Assembly: GCF_932276165.1 (NCBI RefSeq)
Contig: NC_064002.1
Span: 3,844,001 to 3,908,000 of the forward strand
Origin: Plutella xylostella
Lineage: Eukaryota > Arthropoda > Insecta > Lepidoptera > Plutellidae
Direction of reading: 5' to 3'
DNA length: 64,000 bases
A model generated the notes under the pieces. That model saw only the letters and a list, made by a program, of their open reading frames with translations, did no database searches and was not told the origin of the DNA. This document shows positions 39,801-54,800 of this stretch, piece after piece (the first letter of the stretch is position 1; every line of letters begins with the position of its first letter). The position numbers and the translations under genes are program-made.

Positions 39801-42800
39801 CTTAATTTATACTTAAACATTATGCATTGCTTTATTGCTTAATTGACACACACATAACTATAAATTCCTGACTATTAAGACCCTCTTTTTACATTTAACA
39901 TCATTGATTAAGTATACTGCACCAAATGATGGTAGGTAGGTAAGTTGTTTTTAGGAATAGATGAATGAACTACTTAACTAATATAGTTAAGTACTTACCG
40001 GTAAAAATATAAACCCTGCATTTTATTTTGACATATTATGTAAATAGTCCGATAAAAAAACTAAACCAATTGAAACTAGTTACCTATAAATTTAATTTTA
40101 CTATATTATACATAAGTATATTTAAATCTGTTCTTGTGTACAAATAAAGAATATTCTATCCATCTATATTTATAAACAAAAAAACTAGGCAAGTAATTAA
40201 TATATAATATAACACTGCTAAAACGTCCCTTAGGTACTTACTTACACAGGTATTACTTGGTTTATAATGGTTTAAAAACCTAGTTATTATTCGATATTCC
40301 CACCCCTAGTAGTGTCCGTCTTAGCGGCGCCCTGGTAGATGGCGCCATAGCTGACCGTCGCCGGCGCGTCTGTGTTCAACTCGCCGCGCCCGCGCCCCTT
40401 TCATTCGTCTCACTCATCATTACATTGTTGCAAATAATCGATAATCGAAAAGTAGTGGTACTCATCCACCGCTACTTTTGCATTTACGAATACAAGAAGC
40501 GGTCAAGTGCGAATCGATAATCGAAGTAGTGGTGCTTATTCGATTATCGTAATAAGTATATCGCTACTTTGATATTCGATTATGGATAGTAGCGGTAGTG
40601 GTGTATTCGATTATTGATATAAGTGATAATCGCGCATCGCTAAAATGAATGATCTGTTACCTACTCTGTGGGGTGTGCCAAAAATTTCTGCCCATAGTTT
40701 GTTTTCTCTATGTTTCTGCCAGTATCATGTAATGATATTATTGATATTCCGATTACATGGAAGTAATAATCATGGAAATAATAATTTTCCCTCAGTATCA
40801 GTGATAGCGTGTGAAAGTGAGCGGATAGCCGCTATCCGAGTAGTGTTACAGGATCGGTCGTTGATCATATTCACAGTGTATATGCCTACTGATAAGGCGG
40901 ATAACCTTTCTATGTTTACGGAGTGTTTAAGTGAAATTAATGCGATAATAACGGAGCATAGTGAGGACTCAGTGTTTATCCTGGGAGACTTTAATGCGCA
41001 TCCAGGTGAGCCTTTCCATAAGGAACTTTTAGACTTTTGTGCTGAACAGTCGTGGTGCTGTGTGGACATGGAGCTACTCCCATCGGACACGTATACTTTT
41101 GTGAGTGAAGCTCATGGGTGCAAGCGATGGTTGGACCATATGTTAGTGACCAATGCTGCGCGACAGACTGTACTAGGTATCTCTGTACTGTATGACACGT
41201 ACTGGTCTGACCATTTACCTGTTCAACTCGACTGTAATTTCAATCTAATTCAGCCTAAATTGAGTACTACTAGTAATATTTATAACAAGGTAAAGTGGGG
41301 CGTTAGAGACGCTGTTCAAATTATAAAATATAATGATTATTGTAATTCTGAATTGAAAAATATTGTTTTCCCTATTGAATTTACTGAATGTGCTGACAAG
41401 TTTTGCTCTGTCATAAATCATAAACCAGTATTAGATAGAATGTATGAGAGTTTAGTTGATATTCTAAGAGAGGCTGCTCGCATCAGTTATTGTGAATGTA
41501 AACCAAGACGGGGCAAATATGTCACCGGCTGGAACTGGAGGGTTACTCTATACTGACGTAAAACAAACAAAAGAGAGCTGTCGTGCAATCGGCACGTTTA
41601 ACACAACGAGATACAGTCGTGGGTCGCGCAGCAGCGCTCCGAAACTTCGTTTTTCGTCATATAGAGTGACCCCCCAGGCACGTCGGGGACGCTCATAGAA
41701 AGGCTCGGCTTTGTTACAAAATGTGGCGTCTGCACGGCAAACCCAGCTCCGGTTTAATTTTTGAAGAAATGTTTGAATCAAGAAAATATTTCAAAGCTAA
41801 ACTAAAATGGTGCCAGGCTAATGAACAACAAATAAGAATGGACATTATTGCTAAACATCATATGGATAAAAACTTTTCTAAATTCTGGAAATCTACAAGC
41901 AAAATAAATCCTAAACCGAGTCTCCCTGTGAGCGTCGCTGGTGTGCATGAACCCACTAACATAGCTGAGGCATTTCGAACTCACTTTAGAGTGGAATCTC
42001 CTCTCGGACAGGCGTCGGTGCCGTTGCTCGCTGCTGAGGCTCATACTGGTGATCTGAATGTCAGATTTACTGCTGAGGAGGTTGGACTGGTGATTAAAAA
42101 TATGGTAAGAGGAAAATCCCCCGGTCACGATGACCTGAGCATCGAGCATCTGCAGCACGCTGGCATCCATCTTCCCAGAGTACTTGCAATGTTCCTTAAT
42201 TTGTGTATGACTCACTCTTACCTACCTGATAAGTTGATGTATACATTGGTAATACCGATCATAAAAAACAAGACTGGTGATGTTTCTGACATATTAAACT
42301 ATAGACCAATTTCACTTGCCACTATTATTGCGAAGGTACTGGACAGTTTGCTTGACAAACACCTGGGCAAGCATCTCAAACTCCATGATGGTCAGTTCGG
42401 GTTCAGACCTGGACTATCAACGGAGAGTGCTATTTTCAGCCTCAAGCAAACTGTTCAGTACTACACCGCTAGAAGTACACCCGTTTTCGCATGCTACCTA
42501 GACCTATCTAAGGCATTTGATCTGGTTAGCTACGATGTGTTGTGGGATAAACTGGATTGTGTTGCAGACCTACCACTTGAAGTTGCCTCAGTATTTAAGT
42601 ACTGGTATGGTCACCAAAAGAATAGTGTTAGATGGGCAGGGTCGCTCTCTGGCGAGTATAGGATGGGTTGTGGGGTGAGACAGGGGGGGTTAACCTCCCC
42701 AAAATTGTTCAACCTTTACATGAACCAGCTGATCGAGGAGCTCAGCAGTACTAAGGTCGGGTGTCACATAGACGGTCTTTGCATTAACAATATATCGTAT

Positions 42801-45800
42801 GCTGATGACATGGTACTGCTGAGCCCGTCGCTCGATGCTCTGCGAAGGTTAGTAGGTATGTGTGAGACCTACGCGGAGGCCCATGGGCTTAGGTACAATG
42901 TGAAGAAAAGTGAGCTTATGGTGTTCAAGTCAGGCACGAAAACATACACAAATGTGCCTGTTGAGCTTTATGGCACTGCACTTAAAAAAGTCACAAAATT
43001 TAAGTACCTGGGCCACTGGGTCTCTGAGGACATGAAGGATCACCATGATATCGAGAGGGAGCGCAGGGCGCTGGCTGTTCGCTGTAACATGTTGGCTCGC
43101 AGGTTCGCTCGTTGTAGTGCAGAAGCGAAACGAACGTTATTTAGAGCTTACTGCCAGTCGTTCTACACATGCAGCCTGTGGGTCAACTACACGCAGGGAG
43201 TATACAGCGCTCTGCGCGTACAGTACAACAATGCGTTCAGGGTGTTGATGCGGCTGCCACGGCACTGCAGTGCTTCAGGTATGTTCGCGGATGCAATGGT
43301 CGATGGCTTCCATGCCATTATTAGGAAACGCTGTGCCTCGTTGCTAGGTCGCATCCGTGGCAGTGGCAACTCCATCCTGCGCACATTGGCCGACCGGTGG
43401 GACTCGCCGCTGCTGGGGCGCTGGGTCCGTCTGCACGCCAGTAAGGCTAGCACCTATAAGTAGTCGCGAGTGGCGCACCAGCGGTGGAGAGTTAATCCAC
43501 TAATTTTTATTATTATTATTATTATATATTTTTTACTTACCTACAATTTATGCTGTGTTTGTCTCTGTATATAATTTACTGTGTTTGTTTAAATTTGTTT
43601 TTATTTTTATGTTGTGTGATTATGAGCCATGCTCGAAATAAATGAATTTGAATTGAATTGAATTGAATAAGTACAAGAAACAAAAACGCGCTAACCACAT
43701 TAGAGAAGTATTTTGTTCCTTGCCACAGGCAGACGCTCTGTTTAATATATTCCTTTCGGCAGCCGCAATGATGCAATCTATAAAAAAAACGTGCCTGTTG
43801 AAACATAAGGTGGTGCATGCGAGTGGGTGGAGTGGGTTTCCCGTTCTTCCCACGGGAAACCTTTTGAAGGCTATGCGTGAGCTTGTTGCGTTAGAGAAAT
43901 AGGTAAATATTTATGTTCCTTGATTCGAATGTTTGGGTACCTAGAAGGTACCTAGCCTATTTTGTATCTGTGTACCACCTGACGTGACCCAGAACTGACA
44001 TCTCATGACATCATGCTGCTGCACACAAAAACGTCATCGACCGATTTGAATTGTTTACACAGCGCCAAGTTTTAAATCATTTTAAAATAGTTATTTAATT
44101 ACAACCATTACTAGAGTGAGCTGAGAGAACATAATTTAAGCATAATGCGTTTTACTATTTTAATATTTCTTATGTTATGTTGGAAATACATTAAATGTGA
44201 TCAAAATGGACCAGACCCATGGGACTACAAAATAACTGAAACAGTTGTGGATAAAAACATTGACCACGTTCCTCCTGATTTAAGAATACCATCCAAGAGA
44301 AGGGAACTTCGAGTTGCAAGCACAGTTAATAATAGTGACTGGTTTTACAAAAGATTACTAGCTATACTTCTAAAGGGTGGAAAGTTCAAGGTTATCTTTT
44401 GTTTTATAATTTTAAGATTGTAAATTTATCTGAAACTATTAAATATTATGTTTTTGAGACACTAGTTGACAGGAGCTAATAAAACAGCATTATTATTATT
44501 ATTTCAGAAAAACGATGGTGGTTATGTAGATGTGATAATTCAAATGCAGTTTCCTGAAGCACACTGGACCATACTGAATGAGTATCTGACCAATAACAAT
44601 GCATTCTCCGAAGATATGTTCCGGAAGTCCATCGGTTATGTACAGGAAGCCATCATCAAACCTTCAGTTACTGAAACACTTGTACAGGCATGGACAGATT
44701 ATGTGCACTTTTATTTAGTAGAGTATAAGGTGAGTTTATACTTGATTTTCTTTGGTTGTTACAAAATTAGTTTTTGTCTCTTAAAAGTATACAAATGAAT
44801 GCTGAAGCAGACACTTATGTGACACAACTAATTAACTGACTATGAAAAAAGGAGGAGACACTCAATGCATGTTCTTTTTTAGCATTCTTCTATGTAACTT
44901 CAAATTTCAACTTATAAAATATTCTCAGTCCAAAAGGGAAGGTAATGGGGATCATGATGTTGCATGGATCCTTTGCAACTCATGCATTATGATTATTGTG
45001 AATTATTATTATTGTTTGTTTCAGATGCACATAACATTATTTTTTGGAGCTCTGGGAATCCTGTGGATGACTTGTATAGTGTGGACCCGTATTTCACATA
45101 AACATATTTTCATCTTAATCATGGTGGGCCTTTACCTGTATGAAGTATTTGTCTCGTATAAGGTAATTATGAGAATGCAATTGAAAAATATAATGTAATA
45201 ATTTTTTTCCTCAAAATTACCTCATTCATATGGTGTAACCATTAATATAAAAATTATAAATTCCATTCCATTATATTATGGAATTTATATATTTTTTTGG
45301 ACTGGCAGCTCTACTCTCATCTATGGAAAAGCAATTTAATGGCTATTTTAATATATTTTTTGTATTTACTTTTTTTACATTATATTTCAGGAAGCTGAGC
45401 AGCAAGAGTATGATAGATTCCTCTCATCAGTGAATACTTGCAAATGGTATTTCTGGTCGTCGAGCTGCCACGTCCCGGCGCCCGACCCACTGGTGTTCAT
45501 CAAACACATGCACCCCCTGAAGATAGCAATGAGGATCTTCACCCTGTTTGTGTCGGAACCTATGCTGGCCATCAGTGCCACCATCACCACCATGCTACAT
45601 GGCATTACAGGTACTTACTTTTTGAATGAATTGTAGTGAGTATTAGAAGAGCCAATGATGCAGCTGATAGATAATATGATAAACAGTTTCTGACCAAAGA
45701 AGGGAAGAAGGCCATTAAATATTTTGCCAATTTATATATTATATATCTAGAATGCCTAATTTATGTTATTTTATTCAATTTCAGATGGCCTGTGGTTTCC

Positions 45801-48800
45801 CTTGGACAAGATTGTCTACGGTCTACTTGTAGTAATTATGAATGGACTGCTTGTTATATTTTTATTATTGGTTCTATTTAATTTTATACTAAACATTCCG
45901 TTCAATCTAAGCTTTGCCGGCTTGTTAAATATAGGTTTCCCACAAAGGGTGAGAAATGTATACAATTTATTGCCTAAAAGTCCTCCTTCATCTGAACAGG
46001 GTGACAGAATCAGTGGGGCTAATTTAGATAAGCTGTTAAATGTTTGTGCACAAGCTATCAATAATAATCACACTGGTTCTACCATAAAACAGCAAGCCAT
46101 TGCTTCTTATAGAGCTAAAGTTAATAAGATAGAAGGAGGTATGAAAAAATCTGCTAGTACAGGGCGTTTGTGTGATTTAGCTCAGGAGCATCAGTCGTTA
46201 GTACCGATATATAGGAATAATGTGAAGAAGACCAAAAGCAGGAAAGAAATGGGAGCAGGCGATTCTTGAGTAACCGAATCGAGGATCGTGAGAAATGTAC
46301 AAAGAGCCAATGTAGTTCAATCTTATTGTTTTAATCAAACTAATATCAGCTAGGTACTATACACATTAATAATAACAAGCGATTTAAAATTTACTTACAA
46401 CTTTGCATTTGGATGCTGCCGCTGTGAAGATTAAGTACATAGTGTGTAACATAACGAGTTCACTTACTAATTTATTATTTAGCAACCTGTCTTAAGTGGC
46501 AGTGGGCTGGTCACATCTGTCGAAGAACCGATGACCGATGGGGTAAACGTGTTCTCGAGTGGAGGCCGCGACTAGGCAAACGTAGTGTGGGACGCCCTCC
46601 GGCTAGATGGGGTGACGACTTGCGAAAGGTGGCTGGTTATGATTGGATGCGGAGAGCTAAAGATCGCATCCAGTGGCGTGCTTTGGGAGAGGCCTACGTC
46701 CAGCAGTGGACTGCTATAGGCTGATGATGATGATGATGAACCTGTCTTCTTGGTGAGATGCGATTTCTAGTGCCTTATTGTCTTCAGCTTTATTGTAATA
46801 ATACAAAATACATGCATCCGGGCCTGCCTCCTAACAACTGTATATGTACTAATAACACCGATGCCGATGAGGCCTTTGTGGGGTATTACAGCTATATATT
46901 TTGTACCTACCTATATTCTAATAGGTATGTACATAATATACTTACAATACTTATCTACATTTACGTATCTACAGAAAAAACCTCTGGTTTATTATTGTAC
47001 ATATTTTAGCAGCATCTGCTAAAATTATTTTTTGTACTTGATTTTGTCAACACTTGTGATCATTCATTATACATATACACCAGTTTTAAGAGTATGAGAA
47101 AAAAGTATGTGCTTTTCCATCGAAGTAGAAAAAAACTTCGATGTACAACTTACCTTTATATATGTATACCTACCTATCATATTTTTTTATTATTATAAAT
47201 TCTTTATTGCACATAAAAACATTGTACAAAGGCGAACTTAATGCTAGTAGCATTCTCTACCAGTTAACCTTTGGTGATGTCGAGAAAGTGGTTGGTAGTG
47301 CGATAGGCTGAGAGGAGAGAAGTTATTTACTTTAATCGAGACACAGAGATATACTTACTTATACATAATAGCTATACAAATTATATACATACATATATAA
47401 ATATATTCCTACATTATATTATAATATACCTAATACATAATAATAATACAAAATATAATATAATATCATCATCATCAAATAAAATATATTAAAATATATT
47501 TTATATAGTTTACTTTAGAAGATGTTGCTTAGAATGTGGGATAGATGAGTTTGTTCACTGATAAAAATCAGTTGAATCAATATTGAATGATTTGATACAG
47601 TATTACTGTGATATTTTTTAGGTAATTTTAAGTTTTTAATGTAAGTCTTTAGTTGTTATTTTTTAATTTTGAATTGTACAAACAATAGTACCTACCTATC
47701 GGTTGTTATAAAATCATGCATTTTAAATAATTTGATTTGTTTCGAGTGTTTGTTTTAAACCATGGATTAATCAGTGTATCTCATTAATATTTTGATTTCC
47801 ATTAATTAATCTAAAGGGAATGGACAACATTTCATTTTGTTTACCCTATATTTTTATTAGCTATTCGGAAAGGTTATAAAAAATTAGAGGACCCGTATTT
47901 TTTTATTTTGTATATACATGAATTTTTGCATGTTATTTTTAACTTTAAAGTTAATTATTTTAAAACCGGAAGTGACATCACATATTAGGCTCAATTTTTA
48001 TTTTTGTCTATTGCCTTAGTCTCGAAAAAAAACATAAATACCACTGACAAGTGACATTTAAACTTTGTTTACATGCCAACCAACAAATGGGTCATTTTCA
48101 AATGACATTGATATTTCTGATGATACTTATCATGTAAAAAAATAAGCAGAAGCATTTTTTCAACTATGTAGGCGGTGGCATGCTCTGGGACATATTAAAT
48201 AGAGGTCATCTCTTAACCCTTAATCAAGCAATGGTAGAATAAGTGCCACCTCAACATGGCAACATTTTTTTCCAAAAAAATATATGCTACTTGAACGCAC
48301 CCGGTAGTTTTTTTTTTATTTGACACTTATGGAAATATTTTATTGTTAGGTTGGTAATTCTTTGAAAACAAAAGTGACATTTAGCTGTTTTGGCGGAAAC
48401 AAAAAAATTGGCGCCATATTTGTAAGTTTTCAACACAGTTTCGCTGCAATATTTCGGATATATCGATATTGTGACTTGAAAAATTTCGGTAAGTACATTA
48501 TGATGCTTTATTTACAATCTTTATAATGTGTTTATTGATAGAAAACTTGTGAATGACTATTTCCAATAATCTATCGAATATAAAAATTGTTACAAAGTTG
48601 GTGGCTAATATACGACCATTGTCCGATTGTTGCCAAACCTGGTCGAAATATCACTACTATTTTATCTGTTTCTTGCCCCAATTTATTGATATTATTTTAT
48701 GTAATTTTACAGATTGAGAAGAGATGGCGTCAAGCAAACCCTTGTCTGATACAGCGCTGCAAAGGATATTGGAAAATTGGTCAGACATTGACTCGGACGA

Positions 48801-51800
48801 CGAAATCGACAGTAATATATTTGTACCTTCTCCACAAAACTCATTTTTTGAACCAACTGATGACATAGTGGAACGTGGATTAGAACGTATTTTTATGAAT
48901 TCTGAGGAGGTTGAAAGTCCTCCTACTCCCCCAGTGCCAGGTGAAATAGAAATACATACAACAAACAGGTTAAATTTGACCATATCTAAACCAGTCAGGA
49001 GCTATGAAGATTGGAAGATGAAAAAAAATACACATAAAATTCCTAAATTTACAACCAAGTTTGGATCAAAAATTGCATATTCACATAAAAGTCAACCAAT
49101 TGAATTTTTCGACAATATGTTTCCAGAGCAGCTCATAAATACTATCGTGACTGAGACCAATCGTTACGCCACTCAAGAAAAGCACATTTTCGATCCAACT
49201 AATCCAGCTGAAATCAGAGCATTTCTCGGCGTAATGATTATGATGGGCTTACATCCACTGCCGGATTATGAGCTGTACTGGTCAACAGACCGATTTTATA
49301 ATAACCCCGATATTTCAGCGGCATTCAGTTTGAAAAGATTCAAGAAAATACTTGAAAATTTGCACCTGAACAACAACAGTACTGAAGCTCCCCGTGATTC
49401 CGTGAATTTTGATAGGTTGCACAAGCTAAGGCCACTAATAGATATACTGAATAGAATATTTATAGAACAGGCGGAAGAATCAACAGTTTATTCAGTGGAC
49501 GAGTGCATGGTGAAGTTCAAAGGGCGGTCTACAATGAAGCAGTACATGCCCATGAAGCCAATAAAACGTGGATATAAGGTATGGGCTCGGTGTGATGCAA
49601 AGACTGGCTATTTATACGCCTTCGAAATTTATACAGGAAAACAGGAAACTCTGGATGAAGCTGGTCTTGGTTTTACGGTAGTGACGAATTTATGCCAGAA
49701 TGTGCCGCGAAACTCTTTAGTCACCTTCGATAATTTTTTTACGAGTTGCAAGTTGGTTGATGTTCTGTATGAAAATGGAATTTTTTCGATTGGGACTGTC
49801 AGGAAGACTAGAAAAGGATTACCAGAGTTCATGAAAGAGAAACCTACAAACAAGAGAGAAAAACTTGCGAAAAATGAGTTCGCGGCCTTGACTAGTGAGC
49901 CTATAGTAGCTGTTAAGTGGCTAGATACAAAGGAAGTTACTGTTCTTTCGTCTGCGCATAAGTCATCGGAAGTAACCACTGTAAAGCGAACACAAAAGGA
50001 CGGCACGAAAAAGGAAGTATTTTGCCCAAAGGCGATAGCAGACTACACATTATATATGGGGGGCGTTGATCATTTTGATCACTTTCGTTCGTCCTATCCC
50101 ACAGGAAGAAAGTCTCGGAAATTCTGGATGCGATTATTCTTCTTCATGCTGGATGCTGCAATCATAAACTCTTACATAATATACCTAACAAAACACCCAC
50201 AACGGGTTTCAAGTCATCGCGATTTCAGATTGCGACTAGCGAGAGCACTGATTGGAGATTTTACATGTAAAAAACAGAGGCAAATTATTTTTAAAAATAA
50301 GAGAGGCGGCAATTTTGGAGTGCCTGATGAAATTCGACTACAAAGTGTTGGAATCCATTTTCCGGAGGCGCAGGATACTTACAAGCGGTGCAAGTTTTGC
50401 TCAACCAAAAAAGAAACAAAAAGGTCGAATATAAAATGTTCGTGCTGTGGTGTATCTCTATGTACAAAAGGATGCTTCAAAAAATTTCACATGGCACTTA
50501 ACCCAGAATCCTTATAGATACCATATATGTATTACTTACTGTCTAAATAAAGTCTTCTTTTTATTTTAATTATTTGATGCATTTGTTTTATTTTATTTTT
50601 TGTTTTCCTTAAATGGACAATGGTAACATAGTAGCCACTTTCTATAGTCGTAACCAGGCAATGGCAATATAATGACCACCCGTTTTTTTTTTCCTGAAAT
50701 GCGGTTATAATAAAAAAAACATATGTACAATCCTTATTAGTCGTCTTTTTAATCAGTAGAAATCGAAAACTCATTATTTCCTAACCTATTAGCTCGTACC
50801 CGATTAAGGGTTAATAAGTACTAACCATTTTATATGATAAATTAAAAAAATAGTCAGAAAGTGTCAGAACAGAATTTATGAAAATGACCCAAATAAACAA
50901 CAACGACTCGATAAAACGTCAACGTCAATCAAAAATGAAAGTGACAGTTACTTTGTTTTTAAATCTATAGGCTTTGATCATCAAAATGCATCGCACCTGA
51001 TGCATGACGTCATCAGCACTTTTTTACTATTTTATGATTTTCTCGAAAATGATACATCCAAAAAATACAAAAACATTTTTTTTGTGGCCTTGAGAGCTAA
51101 ATCTCGAAATGGTTTTCGATTTATAGCAGCTTGAGTTTTTTGAAATGTTGTCCATTATCCTAAATCCTAACGCACATAATTTGTATTACTCACATGAAAT
51201 AATATAGATTTAATATGGTTTTCTAATAAAACACGTCATAAGTATAATTTAGGTTTTATTTTCGTGATGCTTAGTGAGAAGTGTCAAAAGATCAATTAAA
51301 ATAGTTATAAATAACAATGGAGATATTCAGTTCAAAGCAGCATTTATCAGTAAAATACATAAAATATTCCCTGTTTGAAGCAAATTCTACATTAATTGTA
51401 GTTAAAATCCTAACATTACCCTCGTATTGGTCAACAAACGCTTGTAATCTTCCTCGTATAATTAAAATAACATCAAAATATTAAATTATATTAATTATTA
51501 TACATACAAATAGATATCGTTCATTCAGACATGGCTATAACATTATGAGATTTATGAAATGGCATGAGTCGATTGTACTGAAATAGTGCCTATGTGATGT
51601 TGTTTAAATGTGGACTTAGTCACCCCATTTAATTCAAGTAGGTAGGTGTATTTAAAGAACCTAAAATATATCATATAAATATGACATAAAGTTACCCAAG
51701 AAAATGATGCAAATATTCGAATCAAAATTTGCAGTTATAAAAAAACTATCAAAAAATTCAAACTTAAATATCTAACAATGACATACCTACTTCGATGTAA

Positions 51801-54800
51801 GATAAACTATTTCCTACTATTTGAACTCATTCATTTGAAATACCTACGTTATGTATGAATTGGTAAGAGGTAATCTTTGAAATCAGATTAACATCTAGAA
51901 TTAGCATCAATTTTTTTTACTTAACATACCGAATTGGGTGAACCATTTCATTAAGCTCTTAATTACATACTAGATCATGGGAATTATTGCAATATTAAAT
52001 TAATTATAATGAAAGTAAGTCGTGCACATGCGGTGGTAGGTGGTATTGACATTTATGACGTAGTTCTAAGTAGAAATACCGAAAAAGCTTTTTGAACCTC
52101 CATTCCATCTTTATGAACTGTTATGAAACTACCTACATACAACCATTTAACTAAAATAATATTGTACCTACTTATTAGCTTACAGTCAATGCATTTTCGG
52201 GATAGGGTGAGCTATAAGTATCCATTGTCGGAAAATAAATATTAATGCGTTTTCTGAATCTGATTTAGTAAAACACATTTTGGGAACCTGATATAAAAGA
52301 GAGTCTTATTTTATTCGGTTTATTTTGAATACGTACTTAGGGGCCGTCCATTAATCACGTGAGGCTCAAAGGGGGGGGGGAGGGGGTACGGAAAACCTCA
52401 CGAAACATCACGAGGGGGGAGGGGGGGGTCTGGTTAGACATCACGTGTATTAATTTTTGACAAAAAGCGCTAGGTATTGCTGACCCGCGAATTTTGAACG
52501 GCGCATAATTTTGAACAATTTGTAGTATGACCTTGATTGACTCGCCCGCCGTAATATTCGTTATATTTTTTCTAGTCAAAAATAGCCTTTACATTATACT
52601 TCCAAAAAATACACGTGATCCAAGAGGGGGGAGGGGGGGGGGGTGTTCCCAAACCTCACCAAATATCACCAGAGGGGAGGGGGGGGTCAAAAAATGGGAA
52701 AAACGACCTCACGTGATTAATGGACGGCCCCTTATTCCGGTTCTCTACTCTTATAATATCGATCTGTGAAATTGTAGATGCTTCAAACAGTCTCTAAAAT
52801 CCATACCGTATAAATGAAATTATTATGATAAAGATACTTCAAATCTAATATCTATGTCGACTGATCGAATCGAAAACCCCCGAACTCAGTCCCATGACCG
52901 TTCTAGAAAAATCGCTAGGGATGGATCATTCGATTTTTGACGATTCAAGCCAGACAATTGCTATCGTGATGCCTCGACTTCATGAATGTTTTACGTACCT
53001 ACTACTTATAGTGTTCGTGGTTGTGTTATTCGATCAATAGGCATTCGATTTAAAGTAGGAAACCCGTTATAGTTACATACAGGTGACAATGGCAATGCAA
53101 TAGAAGATAGATGATCGCAACAGACATCAAATTAAATAAGTATACTATAGTTAATTCCACAAAGTTCAACATTAAACAACATTGGTCCAGATATAACAAT
53201 TCAATGTTAACAATTTTATTAATAATATTCGGTGCTGATAACAGGAAAAAAGTTAAACAATTGTCAATTTCATATTATTAAAATAAAATTACATAAATAT
53301 TGTTAAATTGTTATTACACTTCTCTTTCATGCATTCTCTACCTCATTTCATTATTATACACGAAGCAAGCTAATCTACATGGCGCATCATAACTCATAAC
53401 TTATTATGTTATGTAGGGATATCCGTTCGAAACTACATAAGATTCCATACCGGTTAGCAGTTTACTTGAAAATAGTGATTCATCTACAATAAAACTTTAG
53501 TTTTTTTACTAAATTGGATATGTATGAATGTGATCAATATCAAATAAAGTGCATTTACGTACTAACGAAAGCTACTTTACAAGGTTATAATTAATGAACC
53601 ATAATTATTATTCAGATTACAAATCGCTACAGACGAGATTAAATTTATATTTAATATGTTATTGATAATGCCATGGTGAGATAGGTATTACTTACTTAGT
53701 ATTAATATACAAATTGTTAGGTCATTGATTTTTTTCCAGCCGAGACTACATTTTCTACTTTTCTACCTACCGTGGACGCACTACGTTTTTATTTATTATT
53801 ATTTTGCCATTTCATGATGTCTACGATTTGGCACTGATCATATTTCTCACTATGACATTATCATAGTAATAACAAATAAGACTTTAAAAAACAAGTTGTG
53901 TCATCGTGGGTCTTCTACTATAAGAAACCGTTAGTTCAGTCAGAAAAGTCATCGCAACTTTATTCAAAAAGGCATTTTAAACAATATAATAATACAAACT
54001 ATTTAATAGTAACGGCGTAAAACTGTTTAACCATCAGTCCTATAGACTTCTTTTCGTTGTATTTTCACGTCTAACAATAAGGATCACGTTTCAAGATTTA
54101 ACTTGTATGTCTTTAACGCCAACGCAGTCGTTAATAACTAGTGTAAATAACTTATAATCTCAGTAATTATACAAACTTTTAAGCCTCCCAAATCTGCTAA
54201 CATTGCAAACGCTCCACAAACTCAACCAAGATTCATTTTTATGAATCAGCGCTTTCCACGACACTATCCACCATATTTATCGAATTATTCATTATATTTA
54301 TAATGATCAATAAGCTGATTTGTAGTTATGGCTTAAAATATTGACTAGAGCCTTTACAAATAGAGTCAGTTTAACACAGCACATAGAAACTTAAAAAAAT
54401 AGGAAAATATTATGCTTGCACTGATGTGAAAACAATGCATTGAGCCTCAAAAATCAGGTAAGTAATTATGACTAGAATCGAATTAGGGTTTACCTAAAGG
54501 TAAGTGGGACCCAAAATTGTCTTAAAAAGGTAGGTACATAATAGCAAATGGAACCACAAAAGATAATATAGACAGAAGTTCATGCTATTATCATCTGTGG
54601 TTACAAAACATGTACAGCAATGTATTATTAGGTAAGTACAATTAATATAATTGGAATGTATAAACCTAGTTTCTGAAAGGCTTTTTGTTTTTACTACGCA
54701 GGAGCTGTTAAATATGGAGAAGAACCGCAATGTGTCTCTGCAAGTGGACGGAAAGGGGAAGAAGAAGAAAGATAAAGTAGTGAAAGAAGGTGGCGAAGCC

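Larger units (their letters stand above)
38988..40642. mobile_element. TIR element with internal minisatellite
   Basis: Ends TTAGCGATGCGCGATTAT at 38988 and complement to 40642. The interior has many cgattatcgataatcg palindromes, the minisatellite 39097-39370 and a smaller MITE at 39521. No coding frame. Target duplication unclear. Its right end abuts the truncated retrotransposon at 40643. Confidence 0.75.
40643..43675 (+). mobile_element. 5'-truncated non-LTR retrotransposon (CR1/Rex1-like)
   Basis: Starts inside the endonuclease domain, runs through reverse transcriptase and a C-terminal region, and ends with a short untranslated stretch and GAATT-type repeats (about 43640-43672), the usual simple-repeat tail. 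The missing 5' end indicates truncation on insertion. Confidence 0.85.
47819..51156. mobile_element. MITE-like element, copy 2, split by piggyBac
   Basis: Starts AATGGACAACATTTCA and ends with its complement at 51156. Matches 19649-20378 in reverse except for the piggyBac at 48217-50810. Confidence 0.88.

Noticed and set aside
40770..42215. Antisense frames over the retrotransposon
   Set aside because: Shadows of the endonuclease and RT frames.
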